Below, in pieces: positions 37,890 to 46,227 of a stretch of DNA of 64,000 nt. The notes under the pieces are model-generated. The model worked only from the letters and a program-made list of their open reading frames with translations, was not told the origin of the DNA and did no database searches. Made by a program: the position numbers and the translations under genes. The DNA is from DASUKM01 sp036278735 (GTDB lineage Bacteria > Acidobacteriota > Vicinamibacteria > Vicinamibacterales > 2-12-FULL-66-21), in assembly GCA_036278735.1 (NCBI GenBank), contig DASUKM010000030.1:124001-188000 (forward strand). Reading direction: 5' to 3'. Within the stretch, counting starts at the first letter, position 1, and the number at the start of each line of letters is the position of its first letter.

Positions 37890-39095
37890 ATGGCCCGCTA
37901 CCTCGACGACGTTCCGTTCTCCGGCATCATCCGCATCCGCGACATGATGTACGGCGTCAAGGACCCGTTCCGCCTCGATCAGGGAGACGTCAGCTTCGAC
38001 GCGCCCGACACGGTCAAGGCGGCGATGCACCGCGCGATCGACGACAATCGCAGTCATTACCTCCAGACCGCCGGCGTGCCGCGGCTGCTCGAGCTGCTCG
38101 CCGCCAAGCTGCAGACGAAAAACGGCATCCCCGTCGGAAGCCCCGACGAAGTGATGGTGACGACGGGCGGCATTCACGGGCTGTACATCACCTGTCTCGC
38201 GCTGCTCGAACCCGGCGACGAGGTGATCGTGCCCGACCCGGAATGGCCGCCGTGCATGGGCAACCTGCGCGCCGCGCAGGCGGTGCCCGTGCCGTGCCCT
38301 CTGCACGAGCGCCGCGGCTGGCGCTACGACCTCGACGAGCTGGCGTCGTGCATCACGAAGAAGACGCGCGCCATCTACGTCAACTCGCCGCACAACCCGA
38401 CCGGCGGGGTGCTGACCCGCGAAGACGTCGAAGCGATCGCGGCGCTGGCCGAACGCCATGGTCTGTGGCTGATTTCAGACGAAGCGTACGAAGACGTCGT
38501 CTACGACGGCGCCGCGCACGTGAGCCCGGCCTCGCTGCCGGGAATGTACGAGCGCACGATTTCGCTGTTCACGTTCAGCAAGACGTACGCGATGACCGGT
38601 CTGCGCCTCGGCTATTTCGCGGTCGAGGACGCCGCGGTCCGCGAACGCATGAAGAAAGTGCTGTTCTACACGGCGAGCAATGTCTCGTCGGTCGTCCAGT
38701 TCGGGGGCATTGGCGCGCTCGAAGGATCGCAGGCCTGCGTCACCGCGTTCCGCGACGAACTCGAAGCGCGCCGCGACCTCTTTTACCGCGGCCTGCGCGA
38801 ACACGCCGCCGGCATGTTCACCGGCGAACCGCCGCGCGGCGCCTTTTACGCGTTCGTGCGGATCAATCCCGACTGGCGGTCGTCCGCGCCGTCCGCTCCC
38901 GCGTCGCCGTCATGGGCCATGGCGGAGCACTTGATTTCCGCAGGCCGCATCGGCTGCGTGCCAGGCGCCGACTTCGGCGCCGCGGGCGAAGGGTACATCC
39001 GCTTCTGCTTCGCGCGGGATCGGCGGGAGCTGACGGGCGCACTGGAGGCGATGTCGGCGCTGTTTGGGGTTCCTCAGGCCGACCGCCGGGTCTGA
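37890..39095 (+). CDS. Class I/II PLP aminotransferase
   Basis: A 401-residue fold-type I aminotransferase. MVTTGGIHGLYITCLALLEPGDEV, NSPHNPTGGVLTREDVEAIA, LISDEAYEDVVYDG, FTFSKTYAMTGLRLGY (PLP lysine) and the C-terminal IRFCFARDRREL (substrate-carboxylate Arg) all match. The substrate is unknown, aspartate- or alanine-type. It begins 17 bp after the MetF-like stop, with TAGAAT at 37871-37876 lying over that stop codon. The 3' end contains a REP-like hairpin. Confidence 0.88.
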   Translation: MARYLDDVPFSGIIRIRDMMYGVKDPFRLDQGDVSFDAPDTVKAAMHRAIDDNRSHYLQTAGVPRLLELLAAKLQTKNGIPVGSPDEVMVTTGGIHGLYITCLALLEPGDEVIVPDPEWPPCMGNLRAAQAVPVPCPLHERRGWRYDLDELASCITKKTRAIYVNSPHNPTGGVLTREDVEAIAALAERHGLWLISDEAYEDVVYDGAAHVSPASLPGMYERTISLFTFSKTYAMTGLRLGYFAVEDAAVRERMKKVLFYTASNVSSVVQFGGIGALEGSQACVTAFRDELEARRDLFYRGLREHAAGMFTGEPPRGAFYAFVRINPDWRSSAPSAPASPSWAMAEHLISAGRIGCVPGADFGAAGEGYIRFCFARDRRELTGALEAMSALFGVPQADRRV

Positions 39096-39103
39096 AGACC
39101 CGG
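39086..39103. terminator. Perfect CCGGGTCT hairpin between convergent genes
   Basis: CCGGGTCT-GA-AGACCCGG, an 8-bp stem with a 2-nt loop, overlaps the stop of the aminotransferase gene and ends 2 bp before the convergent response regulator gene. It resembles the GA-loop palindromes of the REP-like family and may work as a bidirectional terminator. Confidence 0.45.
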
Positions 39104-39104
39104 A

Positions 39105-39884
39105 CTACATCTCTGGTTCCCGGCCGCAGGTGTTCAGCAATTCGAGCAGCAGATCGGGGTTCGACAGGTGGCCGAGGATGAAGGTCTGTGGCCCGGCGCC
39201 GCGGCGCATCAACACCTGACCTGGCGTGCACGAGGCGCCCCCGGCCCCCCGCGGAACCTCACACACCGTCAGCTTTACACGCGGCGACGTGAACCGAGAG
39301 AGGATCTTCTGCATCTGCTCGACGCCGTCGTGGCGCTTCGCGCCCTGCGGCACGTAGACGATCAGCTCGACCGGCTCCGGGCACTCGCCGTCACCGTCGC
39401 CCCCGCCCTGCCTGGATGCGGGGCCTCGTGGAGCCGCCGGCAGCGATCGTGGTGCGGACGACCGGCGCTGGCCCAGGCGCTGGCGTACCCGCTCGACGAG
39501 TTCGTCGAGATCGAACGGCTTCTGGATCACTTCGTACCCGGCGAGCCCCGCGGGCTCGGGGTGCGCGGTCACGACAAGCACCGGCGTGTCGCGAATCAGC
39601 CCTTCTCTCCTCGCACAGTCCAGCAGCCACAATCCGCTGCGTCCCGGCAGCGCGTAATCGGTCAGCACCAGATCGACGTGCTGCTCTCTCAGCAATTCGA
39701 GCGCCCCTTCCGCGGTGCCGCACATGATCGTCGAGAGCTCGGCCAGATCGAGCAGCACCGACAGCATCTCCCGGATGTCCGCATCGTCTTCGACGACGAG
39801 GACCGTCGGGGCGGCGAGTCTGCGGTCAGGCAGGGGCCACGGATAACCGGCGTCTCGCGAGCTGGTGTGTTTCGAGCGGTCCAT
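39105..39884 (-). CDS. Response regulator with C-terminal KaiB/thioredoxin-like domain
   Basis: A 259-residue protein. Residues about 27-140 are a receiver domain (VLVVEDDADIREML, LVLTDYALPGRSG with the phospho-Asp, VLVVTAH, EVIQKPFDLDEL with the Lys). After a low-complexity linker, residues about 170-255 (VELIVYVPQGAKRHDGVEQM...KLTVCEVP...QTFILGHLSNPDLLLELL) resemble a KaiB or thioredoxin-like fold by pattern. There is no DNA-binding domain. The output is therefore probably a protein-protein interaction. No kinase is adjacent. Confidence 0.78.
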   Translation of the reverse strand: MDRSKHTSSRDAGYPWPLPDRRLAAPTVLVVEDDADIREMLSVLLDLAELSTIMCGTAEGALELLREQHVDLVLTDYALPGRSGLWLLDCARREGLIRDTPVLVVTAHPEPAGLAGYEVIQKPFDLDELVERVRQRLGQRRSSAPRSLPAAPRGPASRQGGGDGDGECPEPVELIVYVPQGAKRHDGVEQMQKILSRFTSPRVKLTVCEVPRGAGGASCTPGQVLMRRGAGPQTFILGHLSNPDLLLELLNTCGREPEM

Positions 39885-40007
39885 ATCGGCGGAACAGCGT
39901 CCGTTACCTCCGCCTCAGCACTGAGCAAGTTCCCTGCCGGGCGGCTGATTGCCGTAACTATCAGGAAACAGGGAGCCGGCTGCGGGGTAGGTAAGCGATT
40001 TCACAGG

Positions 40008-40748
40008 TCAGCGGACGTGACGGCCGCCGTCGACCCTCAGCGTTTCGCCGGTGACGAAATCTGTTTCGATCAGGAAGCGTACGGCTTGAACGATGGCGCC
40101 TTCGCCTCCCCAGCGCCCAAGCGGCGTGGCCGCCTCGACCGCCTGGTGTTCGTCCGCCGAGGTGCCCGGCGGCGGCAGAATCGGGCCCGGCGCAATCGCA
40201 TTGACGAGAATGCCGTCTTTCGCGAGCTCGAGCGCAAGCGCCTCCGTCAGCCCGATGATCCCTTTCTTGGCGACGTAATAGGCGACGTAGCCGGGGTAGC
40301 GCGGACGCCCGCTTGCCGCGACCCAGTCGGCGAAATTGATGATGCGGCCGCCGCCCGCCTTGCGCAGGTGCGGCGCCGCGGCGCGCGCGCAGAGGAACGC
40401 CGCGCGAAGGTCGACGTTGACGACGGCGGACCACACGGCCTCGGTCATGTCGTCGAACGGCGTGGCCGAGTACACCGACGCCATATTGATGAGGACGTCG
40501 AGGCGGCCGAGCGCCTGGGCGGCGCCGTCGACGAGCGCCTGGCACTCCTCCGGATTGGCCACGTTCGCCGCGGCAATATGGGCGCGCCGGCCGAGCGCCG
40601 TCACGTCGGCCGCGGCCGCCTCGGCTTCCTCGCGCGATCGACGGTACGACAGCGCGACATCCATGCCGCGCCGCGCCAGCTCGCGCGCGACCTCCGCGCC
40701 AATCCGCTTTGCGCCGGTGATGAGAACCGCGCGTCCCTGGAAATCCAT
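40008..40748 (-). CDS. SDR oxidoreductase, pteridine-reductase-like
   Basis: A 246-residue short-chain dehydrogenase. ITGAKRIGAEVARELARRG is the NADPH loop; the RIG in place of GxG and SYRRSREEAEA point to NADPH. The active site reads NFADW (Asp141 where most SDRs have Ser) and YVAYYVAKK (Tyr157, Lys161), the Asp-Tyr-Lys arrangement of pteridine reductases such as PTR1 and FolM. It could reduce dihydropterins or dihydrofolate. It follows the exported-protein gene by 14 bp; GGGGG precedes its ATG. Confidence 0.82.
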   Translation of the reverse strand: MDFQGRAVLITGAKRIGAEVARELARRGMDVALSYRRSREEAEAAAADVTALGRRAHIAAANVANPEECQALVDGAAQALGRLDVLINMASVYSATPFDDMTEAVWSAVVNVDLRAAFLCARAAAPHLRKAGGGRIINFADWVAASGRPRYPGYVAYYVAKKGIIGLTEALALELAKDGILVNAIAPGPILPPPGTSADEHQAVEAATPLGRWGGEGAIVQAVRFLIETDFVTGETLRVDGGRHVR

Positions 40749-40762
40749 CTGGCCCCCGCCCG

Positions 40763-41428
40763 CTACGCTTCGATCTTGCCGATGAGCACGAGACCGAACC
40801 GAAGCGCCCCCGCGCTGGCGCCGGCACGCGAGGCGGGGACCTCCATGATCAGCGACTTGTGTCCGAGGTCCGTCGTGTGCACGCTGAGGAGCGGCTCGGT
40901 CGTCTCCGGTGGATCCAGGCTCCAGACAGCTGGATGGGATCCGCCGATGGTCTGCTTGGAGAGATCGATGGCGCCGTCGTGGCCCGTCGGCGCGGCAGCC
41001 TTGTCGAGCGCCGCCGGGCAGATCAGCAGGAAATCGCGATAGGGGGACACGCCCAGGTGATCACCATTGGCCGGCTGAATGCCGTAGCGCAGCGTGTAGA
41101 CGCCCGCCTTGACCACGCGACCGCGGATGTCCTGACCGTCGCCGGCAAGCTTCACGGCGCCGACGAGCGAGCCCTCCGGCACGGCCGACCACGCGGCGGG
41201 GCCGCTGCCTTCGCCGAGCGGCAGCGCCTTGACCCACCAGAACGTCAGGGTCAAAGGACCGGCGACGGCGCGAACGCCGCCGGAGGCGAGTTGCTGCGCA
41301 ATCGCCGGGGCGAGGTCCGGCGGCGGCGGGTCATTGTGACGCGACGCCTGGATGGGAGCCGATTGGGCGGCGACGACCATGCTGCCGGCGGCGAGCAGCG
41401 CAATCGCGAGTGAGATTCGGGTGCGCAT
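40763..41428 (-). CDS. Exported protein of unknown function
   Basis: A 221-residue protein with a signal peptide (MRTRISLAIALLAAGSMVVAAQ). The mature part is beta-rich: VAGPLTLTFWWVKALPLG, VVKAGVYTLRYGIQPANGDHLGVSPYRDFLLICP and LLSVHTTDLGHKSLIMEVPA. The 'GVYTLRYGIQPANGDH' stretch recalls DUF2911-like beta-sandwich proteins of Acidobacteria/Bacteroidetes. Function unknown. It probably forms a unit with the SDR and with the DUF1326 gene upstream. Confidence 0.6.
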   Translation of the reverse strand: MRTRISLAIALLAAGSMVVAAQSAPIQASRHNDPPPPDLAPAIAQQLASGGVRAVAGPLTLTFWWVKALPLGEGSGPAAWSAVPEGSLVGAVKLAGDGQDIRGRVVKAGVYTLRYGIQPANGDHLGVSPYRDFLLICPAALDKAAAPTGHDGAIDLSKQTIGGSHPAVWSLDPPETTEPLLSVHTTDLGHKSLIMEVPASRAGASAGALRFGLVLIGKIEA

Positions 41429-41481
41429 GATCGAAAGGAGCGCCGGCGGCCGGCGCCCGACAGGAGGTCCGATGCGGCGGA

Positions 41482-42165
41482 TCAACGCGCGCCGATCGAG
41501 AACGTGCCGAAGAAGGACGAGCGGCGGTCCGACATCTGCCACTGCGATCCGAGTGAGGAGCCGGACCACGCTTCGGTGCGCGTCAGCCCCATCTCCGCCC
41601 CCGTGACCTTCGCGAGCGGCTGGAACCACTGCAGCGCGCCGCACGAGGGGTCGTGCTTCATGTGCGTCATCACGTCGAGCCGCGCTTCGCCCGCATGGAC
41701 CATCACGTGCGAGGCGTCGCGCGTGAAGGCAATCGGCACAGCCTTGACGTCGACGACGTCCGCGACGAGCCCGGGCGCGAGCCGGCGCGCCATCGCGACG
41801 AGCGCCTCACGCTGTTCGGCGTTCGCGCGATCGTCGATCCGCAGCGCGGTCTTGATCACGCGCGGGGCCGCGCCGCCCAGCTCCTGTGTCCCGAGATTGC
41901 GGTCGGCGGCGACGACGGCGACGATCGACAGGCCGGCGAGGGAGACGCCGTTCACGGCTCCCTGATCCACGTGCCAGGCGAGAATCGCTTCACGGCCGGA
42001 GGGCTCCCCTTCGCTGCTCATGATGCAGCCCCCCGCGAACACTTCCGCGGTGCGGGCTTCCACGTAGTCGCCGGTGAGGGGTGACGAAGCGGCCGGTCCG
42101 CTCGCGAGCGCGGGCAGCGGCGCCGCGAGCAGCGCGGCCGCGAAGATCAACGTTGCATTCCGCAT
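41482..42165 (-). CDS. Exported DUF1326 protein
   Basis: A 227-residue protein with a signal peptide (about 1-21). The DUF1326 signature is SPLTGDYVEARTAEVFAGGCIMSSEGEP near the N-terminus, followed by AILAWHVDQGAVNGVSLAGLSIVAVV. The family's function is unknown. One Cys (GGCIMSS) and a second one (HDPSCGALQW) are conserved-looking. The start follows GGAGG. It is followed by the exported protein and SDR genes on the same strand. Confidence 0.78.
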   Translation of the reverse strand: MRNATLIFAAALLAAPLPALASGPAASSPLTGDYVEARTAEVFAGGCIMSSEGEPSGREAILAWHVDQGAVNGVSLAGLSIVAVVAADRNLGTQELGGAAPRVIKTALRIDDRANAEQREALVAMARRLAPGLVADVVDVKAVPIAFTRDASHVMVHAGEARLDVMTHMKHDPSCGALQWFQPLAKVTGAEMGLTRTEAWSGSSLGSQWQMSDRRSSFFGTFSIGAR

Positions 42166-42180
42166 GAGGTCCTCCGATTG

Positions 42181-42414
42181 TCAATGCTCGCAGCAGCCGC
42201 GGCCGCCGCGACAGGCCTCGGCCGTTACCGGCCGGCCGTCGGGACCGAAGGCCTTCTGCGTGCAGCCGCACCAGTAGGCGGTGGCCTCGATCCAGTCGCG
42301 ATACGAGGCCAGCAGCCCGCTCGAGTCGTCCTGCGTCACGTACATGCCCTTGTGCCGGAGATGCGCGCAGTGCGACGGCGTGAGTTGGCTGGAGACGAGA
42401 GGTGGATGATTCAT
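42181..42414 (-). CDS. Cys-rich 77-residue protein after the molybdenum hydroxylase genes
   Basis: A short protein starting MNHPPLVSSQLTPSHCAHLRHKGMY... It contains seven Cys, among them CGC (about residues 49-51) and GCC near the end, and several His. This could bind a metal or an iron-sulfur cluster. The family is not recognised by me. Its ATG overlaps the stop of the FAD subunit gene (ATGA), so it belongs to the hydroxylase operon and may aid cluster insertion or enzyme stability. Confidence 0.6.
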   Translation of the reverse strand: MNHPPLVSSQLTPSHCAHLRHKGMYVTQDDSSGLLASYRDWIEATAYWCGCTQKAFGPDGRPVTAEACRGGRGCCEH

Positions 42415-43385
42415 AACCCAGCCGCCTTCAGGATGGCGCGTTTGACGGCGGTACGCGCGATCTGCACCTTGTACTGATTCCCGCTCATCGGTTTGGCGCC
42501 CGCCACCGCCGCGTCGGCCGCGGCCATCGCCGTCTGCTCGTCGATCGTCCGGCCCGCGAGCGCCCGCTCGGCCTCCGGCACGCGCCACGGGATCGGCGCG
42601 ACGGCTCCCATCACGATTCGGGCGCCGCGCACGGCCGTGCCGTTCATGTCCAGCGCGACGGATGCCGTCGCGAGCGGCCAGTCGTGCGACTGCCGATACC
42701 GGACGTCGTAGGTCGCGCTCTTCACCGCGCCGGGCGCGGGCAGCAGCACGTGGGTGAGCAGCTCGTTCGGCGCCAGCACCGTTTCACCGAACAGATTGCG
42801 GTCCGGCATCATGAAATAGTCTTCCGCCTTCACCTCACGCTCGCCGGCCGGACCGGCGATCCGGAAGCGCGCGCCCAGCGCCACGGCGGGCACGGCCAGG
42901 CTGGAAGGGTGGACGATATGACACGGGCCGCCGCCGAAGATCGCGTGGAACTGGTTCTCGCCGTCGACGGCAAAGCACCGCGATCCGCCTTTTTTCAAAC
43001 AGGCGAACTCCTCGTTGCGGAAGTACCAGCAGCGCGGCCGCTGATTCAGGTTGCCGCCGACCGTTCCGCTGTTGCGAATCTGCGGGGTGCCGACTTCCGC
43101 CGCCGCCTGCACCAGCGCGGGATACATCCGGGCCGCCTCGGCATGGCCGGCGAGATCCACGAGCGTGGCGGCCGCGCCAATCCGGAGGCCGCCGTCCGGC
43201 GCCTTCGCGATCGCGCGGTCCAGGTTCTTGACGTTGACGAGCCGCTCCGGCTGGGCGATGTAGTCCTTCATCAGCCCCAGCAGGTCCATGCCGCCCGCCA
43301 GCGGCAGGATCCGGCCGCGCTCGGGCCCCAGCGCCGCGATGGCTTCCTTCTCGTTCGCGGCGTTCACGTAGGCAAAGGCCTTCAT
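42411..43385 (-). CDS. FAD-binding subunit of molybdenum hydroxylase (PaoB/CoxM-like)
   Basis: A 324-residue subunit. LPLAGGMDLLGLMKDY is the FAD pyrophosphate loop and VGTPQIRNSGTVGGNLNQRPRCWYF the second FAD motif. Cys119, Cys129, Cys137 and Cys155 (RCWYF, FACLKKGGSRCF, GGPCHI) lie where PaoB of E. coli and 4-hydroxybenzoyl-CoA reductases carry a 4Fe-4S cluster, so an extra cluster is expected. It overlaps the genes on both sides by ATGA. No signal peptide; it would be co-exported with the Tat-signalled small subunit. Confidence 0.88.
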   Translation of the reverse strand: MKAFAYVNAANEKEAIAALGPERGRILPLAGGMDLLGLMKDYIAQPERLVNVKNLDRAIAKAPDGGLRIGAAATLVDLAGHAEAARMYPALVQAAAEVGTPQIRNSGTVGGNLNQRPRCWYFRNEEFACLKKGGSRCFAVDGENQFHAIFGGGPCHIVHPSSLAVPAVALGARFRIAGPAGEREVKAEDYFMMPDRNLFGETVLAPNELLTHVLLPAPGAVKSATYDVRYRQSHDWPLATASVALDMNGTAVRGARIVMGAVAPIPWRVPEAERALAGRTIDEQTAMAAADAAVAGAKPMSGNQYKVQIARTAVKRAILKAAGL

Positions 43386-45520
43386 TGCGTCCCTCCCGCG
43401 CGCGCCTCGTCGAGCGCCGCCAGCACCGCGTCCGGCGTGATGGGCAGCCGGCGGACGCGCGCGCCAATCGCGTTGGCGACCGCGTTGGCAATCGCCGCCG
43501 CCGTCGAGATCACCGGCGGCTCCCCCAGCCCGACGACGCCGCGTTCCGGCTGATCGACGATGGTGACGTCGATCTCCGGCACGTCCGACATGCCGGGCAC
43601 GAGATACCACTCCATGTTGGGGTTCACCATGAGGGCGGTGTTGCGATCGAGAATCCGGTTCTCGAACAGCGCAAACCCGGTACCCATGATGATGCCGCCA
43701 TAGCACTGGCTCTCGGCGGTGAGCCGATCGACGACCATGCCGCAATCCTGCACGCAGGCGATCTTCTTCACGTGCGTGATGCCGGTTTCGATGTCGACTT
43801 CGACGTCGGCGAACTGGACGCCGCTCGTCCCGACCGTCGCGAGCGCGCGATCGAACGCGCCGTCGCCGGTGACCGACGCCGTCCCGAGCTGCCGGCACGC
43901 CTCCTTCCACGACACGCCCTTCGACGCATCGTCCCTCGGGTGCACGCGGCCGTCCTTCGCCACGAGCGCGGCCGGCTCGACGCCAAGGCCGGGGGCGACT
44001 CTCGCGAAGAGGCCGTCGCGGGCGTTCTCGCACGCCACGCGGACGGTCGGCGAAATCGATCCGACGGTAATGCTGCCGCCGCTGCCGGGCGCGAACGGAT
44101 AATCGGTGTCGCCGATCGCGGCCTGCACCTGCGCGAGCGGCAATCCCATCGTCTCGGCGGTGATCATCGCGACGAGCGTGCGCGTGCCGGTGCCGATGTC
44201 CTGCGTCGCAATGCGCGTGACGACGCTGCCGTCGGGCATGATCTCGCAGCTCGCGCGCGTCCGCGGGTTGCCGCCGCCGGCCCACCGGTTCGACGCGCAG
44301 CCCATGCCGCGCTTGATCGGCCCCGCCGTGGGGTCGCCCGTCGGATGCCGCGTGCTCCACCCGATCTTCTGCGCCCCGATCGGAAAGTACTTCCGCCACT
44401 GCTGGTTCGGCGCGACGTCTGGAAGGTTGCGGAGCCGGAGCTCCAGCGGGTCGATTTTCAGCAGATCCGCCAGCTCGTCGACGACCACTTCGGTGATGAA
44501 GCAGCTCTGCGGATGACCAGGCGCGCGGAACGCCCGCTGCGGCCCGGCATTGATGTACACGTCTCGGTGCACCTGGCGGCGGTTCGGCCACACATAGACC
44601 TGATACGGCAGCGGGAAGCCGGCGCCCTGCCCGGCGCCCCCCGTGCCCCACGTCTGGGCGTCCCAGGCGACGAACTTGCCTTGCGCATCGGCGGCGGCGC
44701 GCACCTGCGCGTACGCGGACGGCCGATTGCCCGTGACGAGGTGCTCGGTCTTGCGGTCGAGCATGATCTTCACAGGAGCGTTCGCGAGCTTCGCGAGGCG
44801 CGCGGCGATGGCGACCTGCACGTCGCCGCTCAACTTGCTGCCGAACCCGCCGCCCATGTACTGCGTGAGGACGCGCACGTTCGCCTGGGGAATCTTCAGC
44901 GTCTGCGCGAGCCCTTCGCGCGAGGCGTTGATCCCTTGCGTCGACACCCAGGCCGTCAGCTTGTCGCCGTCCCACTCACACATGCCCCCGTGCGTTTCGA
45001 GGCTCGTGTGCGTCTGGACCTGCGTGTGGTACAGCCCTTCGACGATGTGAGTGGCGCCGGCGAGCGCCGTGTCGACGTCGCCGTCCTGCCGCGTGGACGG
45101 CTTCGTGACGTTGCCGTTCTCGAAGACCTGCGGCGCGTCGCGCGACATCGCCTGTTCGACGGTGGCGAGATGCGGCAGGATGTCGTACTCCACCTCGATC
45201 AGACGGATGGCGTCCTCGGCCGCTTCCTCCGTCGTGGCCGCGACGGCGGCAATCTCTTCTCCCTGGTAATTGACCTCGCCGCCGGGATCGACCACGGCGA
45301 GGGCCGCCTTCACGCCCCGCACCTTCTGCGCGGCCGCGAGATCCACCGACTTGATGCGTGCGTGCGCGTGCGGCGAGCCGAGGATCCGGCCGAACAACAT
45401 CCCGGGCCGGACGATGTCGTAGGTGTATTTCGCGCGCCCCGAGGCCTTTTCGGGTCCGTCGATGCGCTGGATCGACTTCCCGAGCAGCTCGCGATCCGCG
45501 ACGGGCGGCCAGCTAGCCAC
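43382..45520 (-). CDS. Molybdopterin-binding catalytic subunit of molybdenum hydroxylase
   Basis: A 712-residue xanthine-oxidase-family large subunit. LGKSIQRIDGPEKASGRAKYTYD starts the family; QYMGGGFGSKLSGDVQVA and QRAFRAPGHPQSCFITE bind the molybdenum cofactor, and GVVGLGEPPVISTAAAI near the C-terminus holds the catalytic Glu. It hydroxylates an aldehyde or N-heterocycle; PaoABC-type organisation favours an aromatic aldehyde oxidase. No accessory chaperone of the XdhC/PaoD type is within the window. Confidence 0.92.
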   Translation of the reverse strand: MASWPPVADRELLGKSIQRIDGPEKASGRAKYTYDIVRPGMLFGRILGSPHAHARIKSVDLAAAQKVRGVKAALAVVDPGGEVNYQGEEIAAVAATTEEAAEDAIRLIEVEYDILPHLATVEQAMSRDAPQVFENGNVTKPSTRQDGDVDTALAGATHIVEGLYHTQVQTHTSLETHGGMCEWDGDKLTAWVSTQGINASREGLAQTLKIPQANVRVLTQYMGGGFGSKLSGDVQVAIAARLAKLANAPVKIMLDRKTEHLVTGNRPSAYAQVRAAADAQGKFVAWDAQTWGTGGAGQGAGFPLPYQVYVWPNRRQVHRDVYINAGPQRAFRAPGHPQSCFITEVVVDELADLLKIDPLELRLRNLPDVAPNQQWRKYFPIGAQKIGWSTRHPTGDPTAGPIKRGMGCASNRWAGGGNPRTRASCEIMPDGSVVTRIATQDIGTGTRTLVAMITAETMGLPLAQVQAAIGDTDYPFAPGSGGSITVGSISPTVRVACENARDGLFARVAPGLGVEPAALVAKDGRVHPRDDASKGVSWKEACRQLGTASVTGDGAFDRALATVGTSGVQFADVEVDIETGITHVKKIACVQDCGMVVDRLTAESQCYGGIIMGTGFALFENRILDRNTALMVNPNMEWYLVPGMSDVPEIDVTIVDQPERGVVGLGEPPVISTAAAIANAVANAIGARVRRLPITPDAVLAALDEARAGGTQ

Positions 45521-46124
45521 GGCGCACCCCCTTCGTCGTCAAGGCGGCTTCGAGCACGCGGACGTACGTGCCGCACCGGCAGATGTTGCCGTCGAGCGCC
45601 TTGCGGGCTTCCTCGGGCGTGGGATTCGGATTCCGTTCGAGCAGCGCGACCGTCGCGGTCACGAATCCCGGGGTGCAGAAGCCGCACATCAGGCCGTCGT
45701 GCTCGCAGAACGCCTGCTGCACCGGATGCAGCACGGTGCCGGTCGTGAGGCCGTCGATGGTGCGGATGTTCCGTCCCTGATGCTCGATGGCCAGCGTCGA
45801 GCAGGCGTAAATCGTGCGCCCGTCGACAATCATCGTGCACGCGCCGCATGCCCCGCGATCGCACACGCGCTTGGTGCCGGTCAGGTCGAGCCGATTGCGA
45901 ACGGCGTCGAGCAGCGTGACGCGCGGCTCGACCTCCAGGTGATGCGCGCGGCCGTTGATCGTGAGAGTGATGGGAACCGCACCTGGGCCGACCGCGTGCA
46001 CCGCGGCCTGCGCCGAGACGCCTGGCGCCTTCGCGAGCACCCCCGCGGCGACGCCTCCGGCGCTGACGGTCTTGAGAAAACTGCGGCGGCTGAAGCCTGG
46101 CTGGTCTTTTCGTCTGGACGGCAT
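45513..46124 (-). CDS. 2Fe-2S subunit of molybdenum hydroxylase, Tat-exported
   Basis: A 203-residue small subunit. SRRSFLKTVSAGGVAAGVL is a twin-arginine signal, so the enzyme acts in the periplasm. The first cluster is bound by CDRGACGACTMIVDGRTIYAC, the second by CGFCTPG and CRCGTYVRV. First gene of the operon, overlapping the catalytic subunit gene by 8 bp. A Gly-rich-loop-free linker AVHAVGPGAV precedes the ferredoxin domain. Promoter-like TAACAT is seen at about 46149-46154. Confidence 0.92.
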   Translation of the reverse strand: MPSRRKDQPGFSRRSFLKTVSAGGVAAGVLAKAPGVSAQAAVHAVGPGAVPITLTINGRAHHLEVEPRVTLLDAVRNRLDLTGTKRVCDRGACGACTMIVDGRTIYACSTLAIEHQGRNIRTIDGLTTGTVLHPVQQAFCEHDGLMCGFCTPGFVTATVALLERNPNPTPEEARKALDGNICRCGTYVRVLEAALTTKGVRRG

Positions 46125-46189
46125 GAAGACCCCCGGTGTGATCGCTGATGTTACACCCAGACCGCTGGGATCTGCTCATCTCACGGGTC

Positions 46190-46210
46190 GTCAGCCCGTA
46201 AAGGGCTGAC
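46190..46210. repeat. REP-like palindrome cut by the mobile element
   Basis: GTCAGCCC-GTAAA-GGGCTGAC (8-bp stem). Copies at 13474 and 56625 continue with CCCAC after the right arm; here the sequence changes to the end of the mobile element after GGGCTGACC, and the missing CAC resumes at 49709. Confidence 0.75.
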
Positions 46211-46227
46211 CCGGCTTTGCCCACAAT

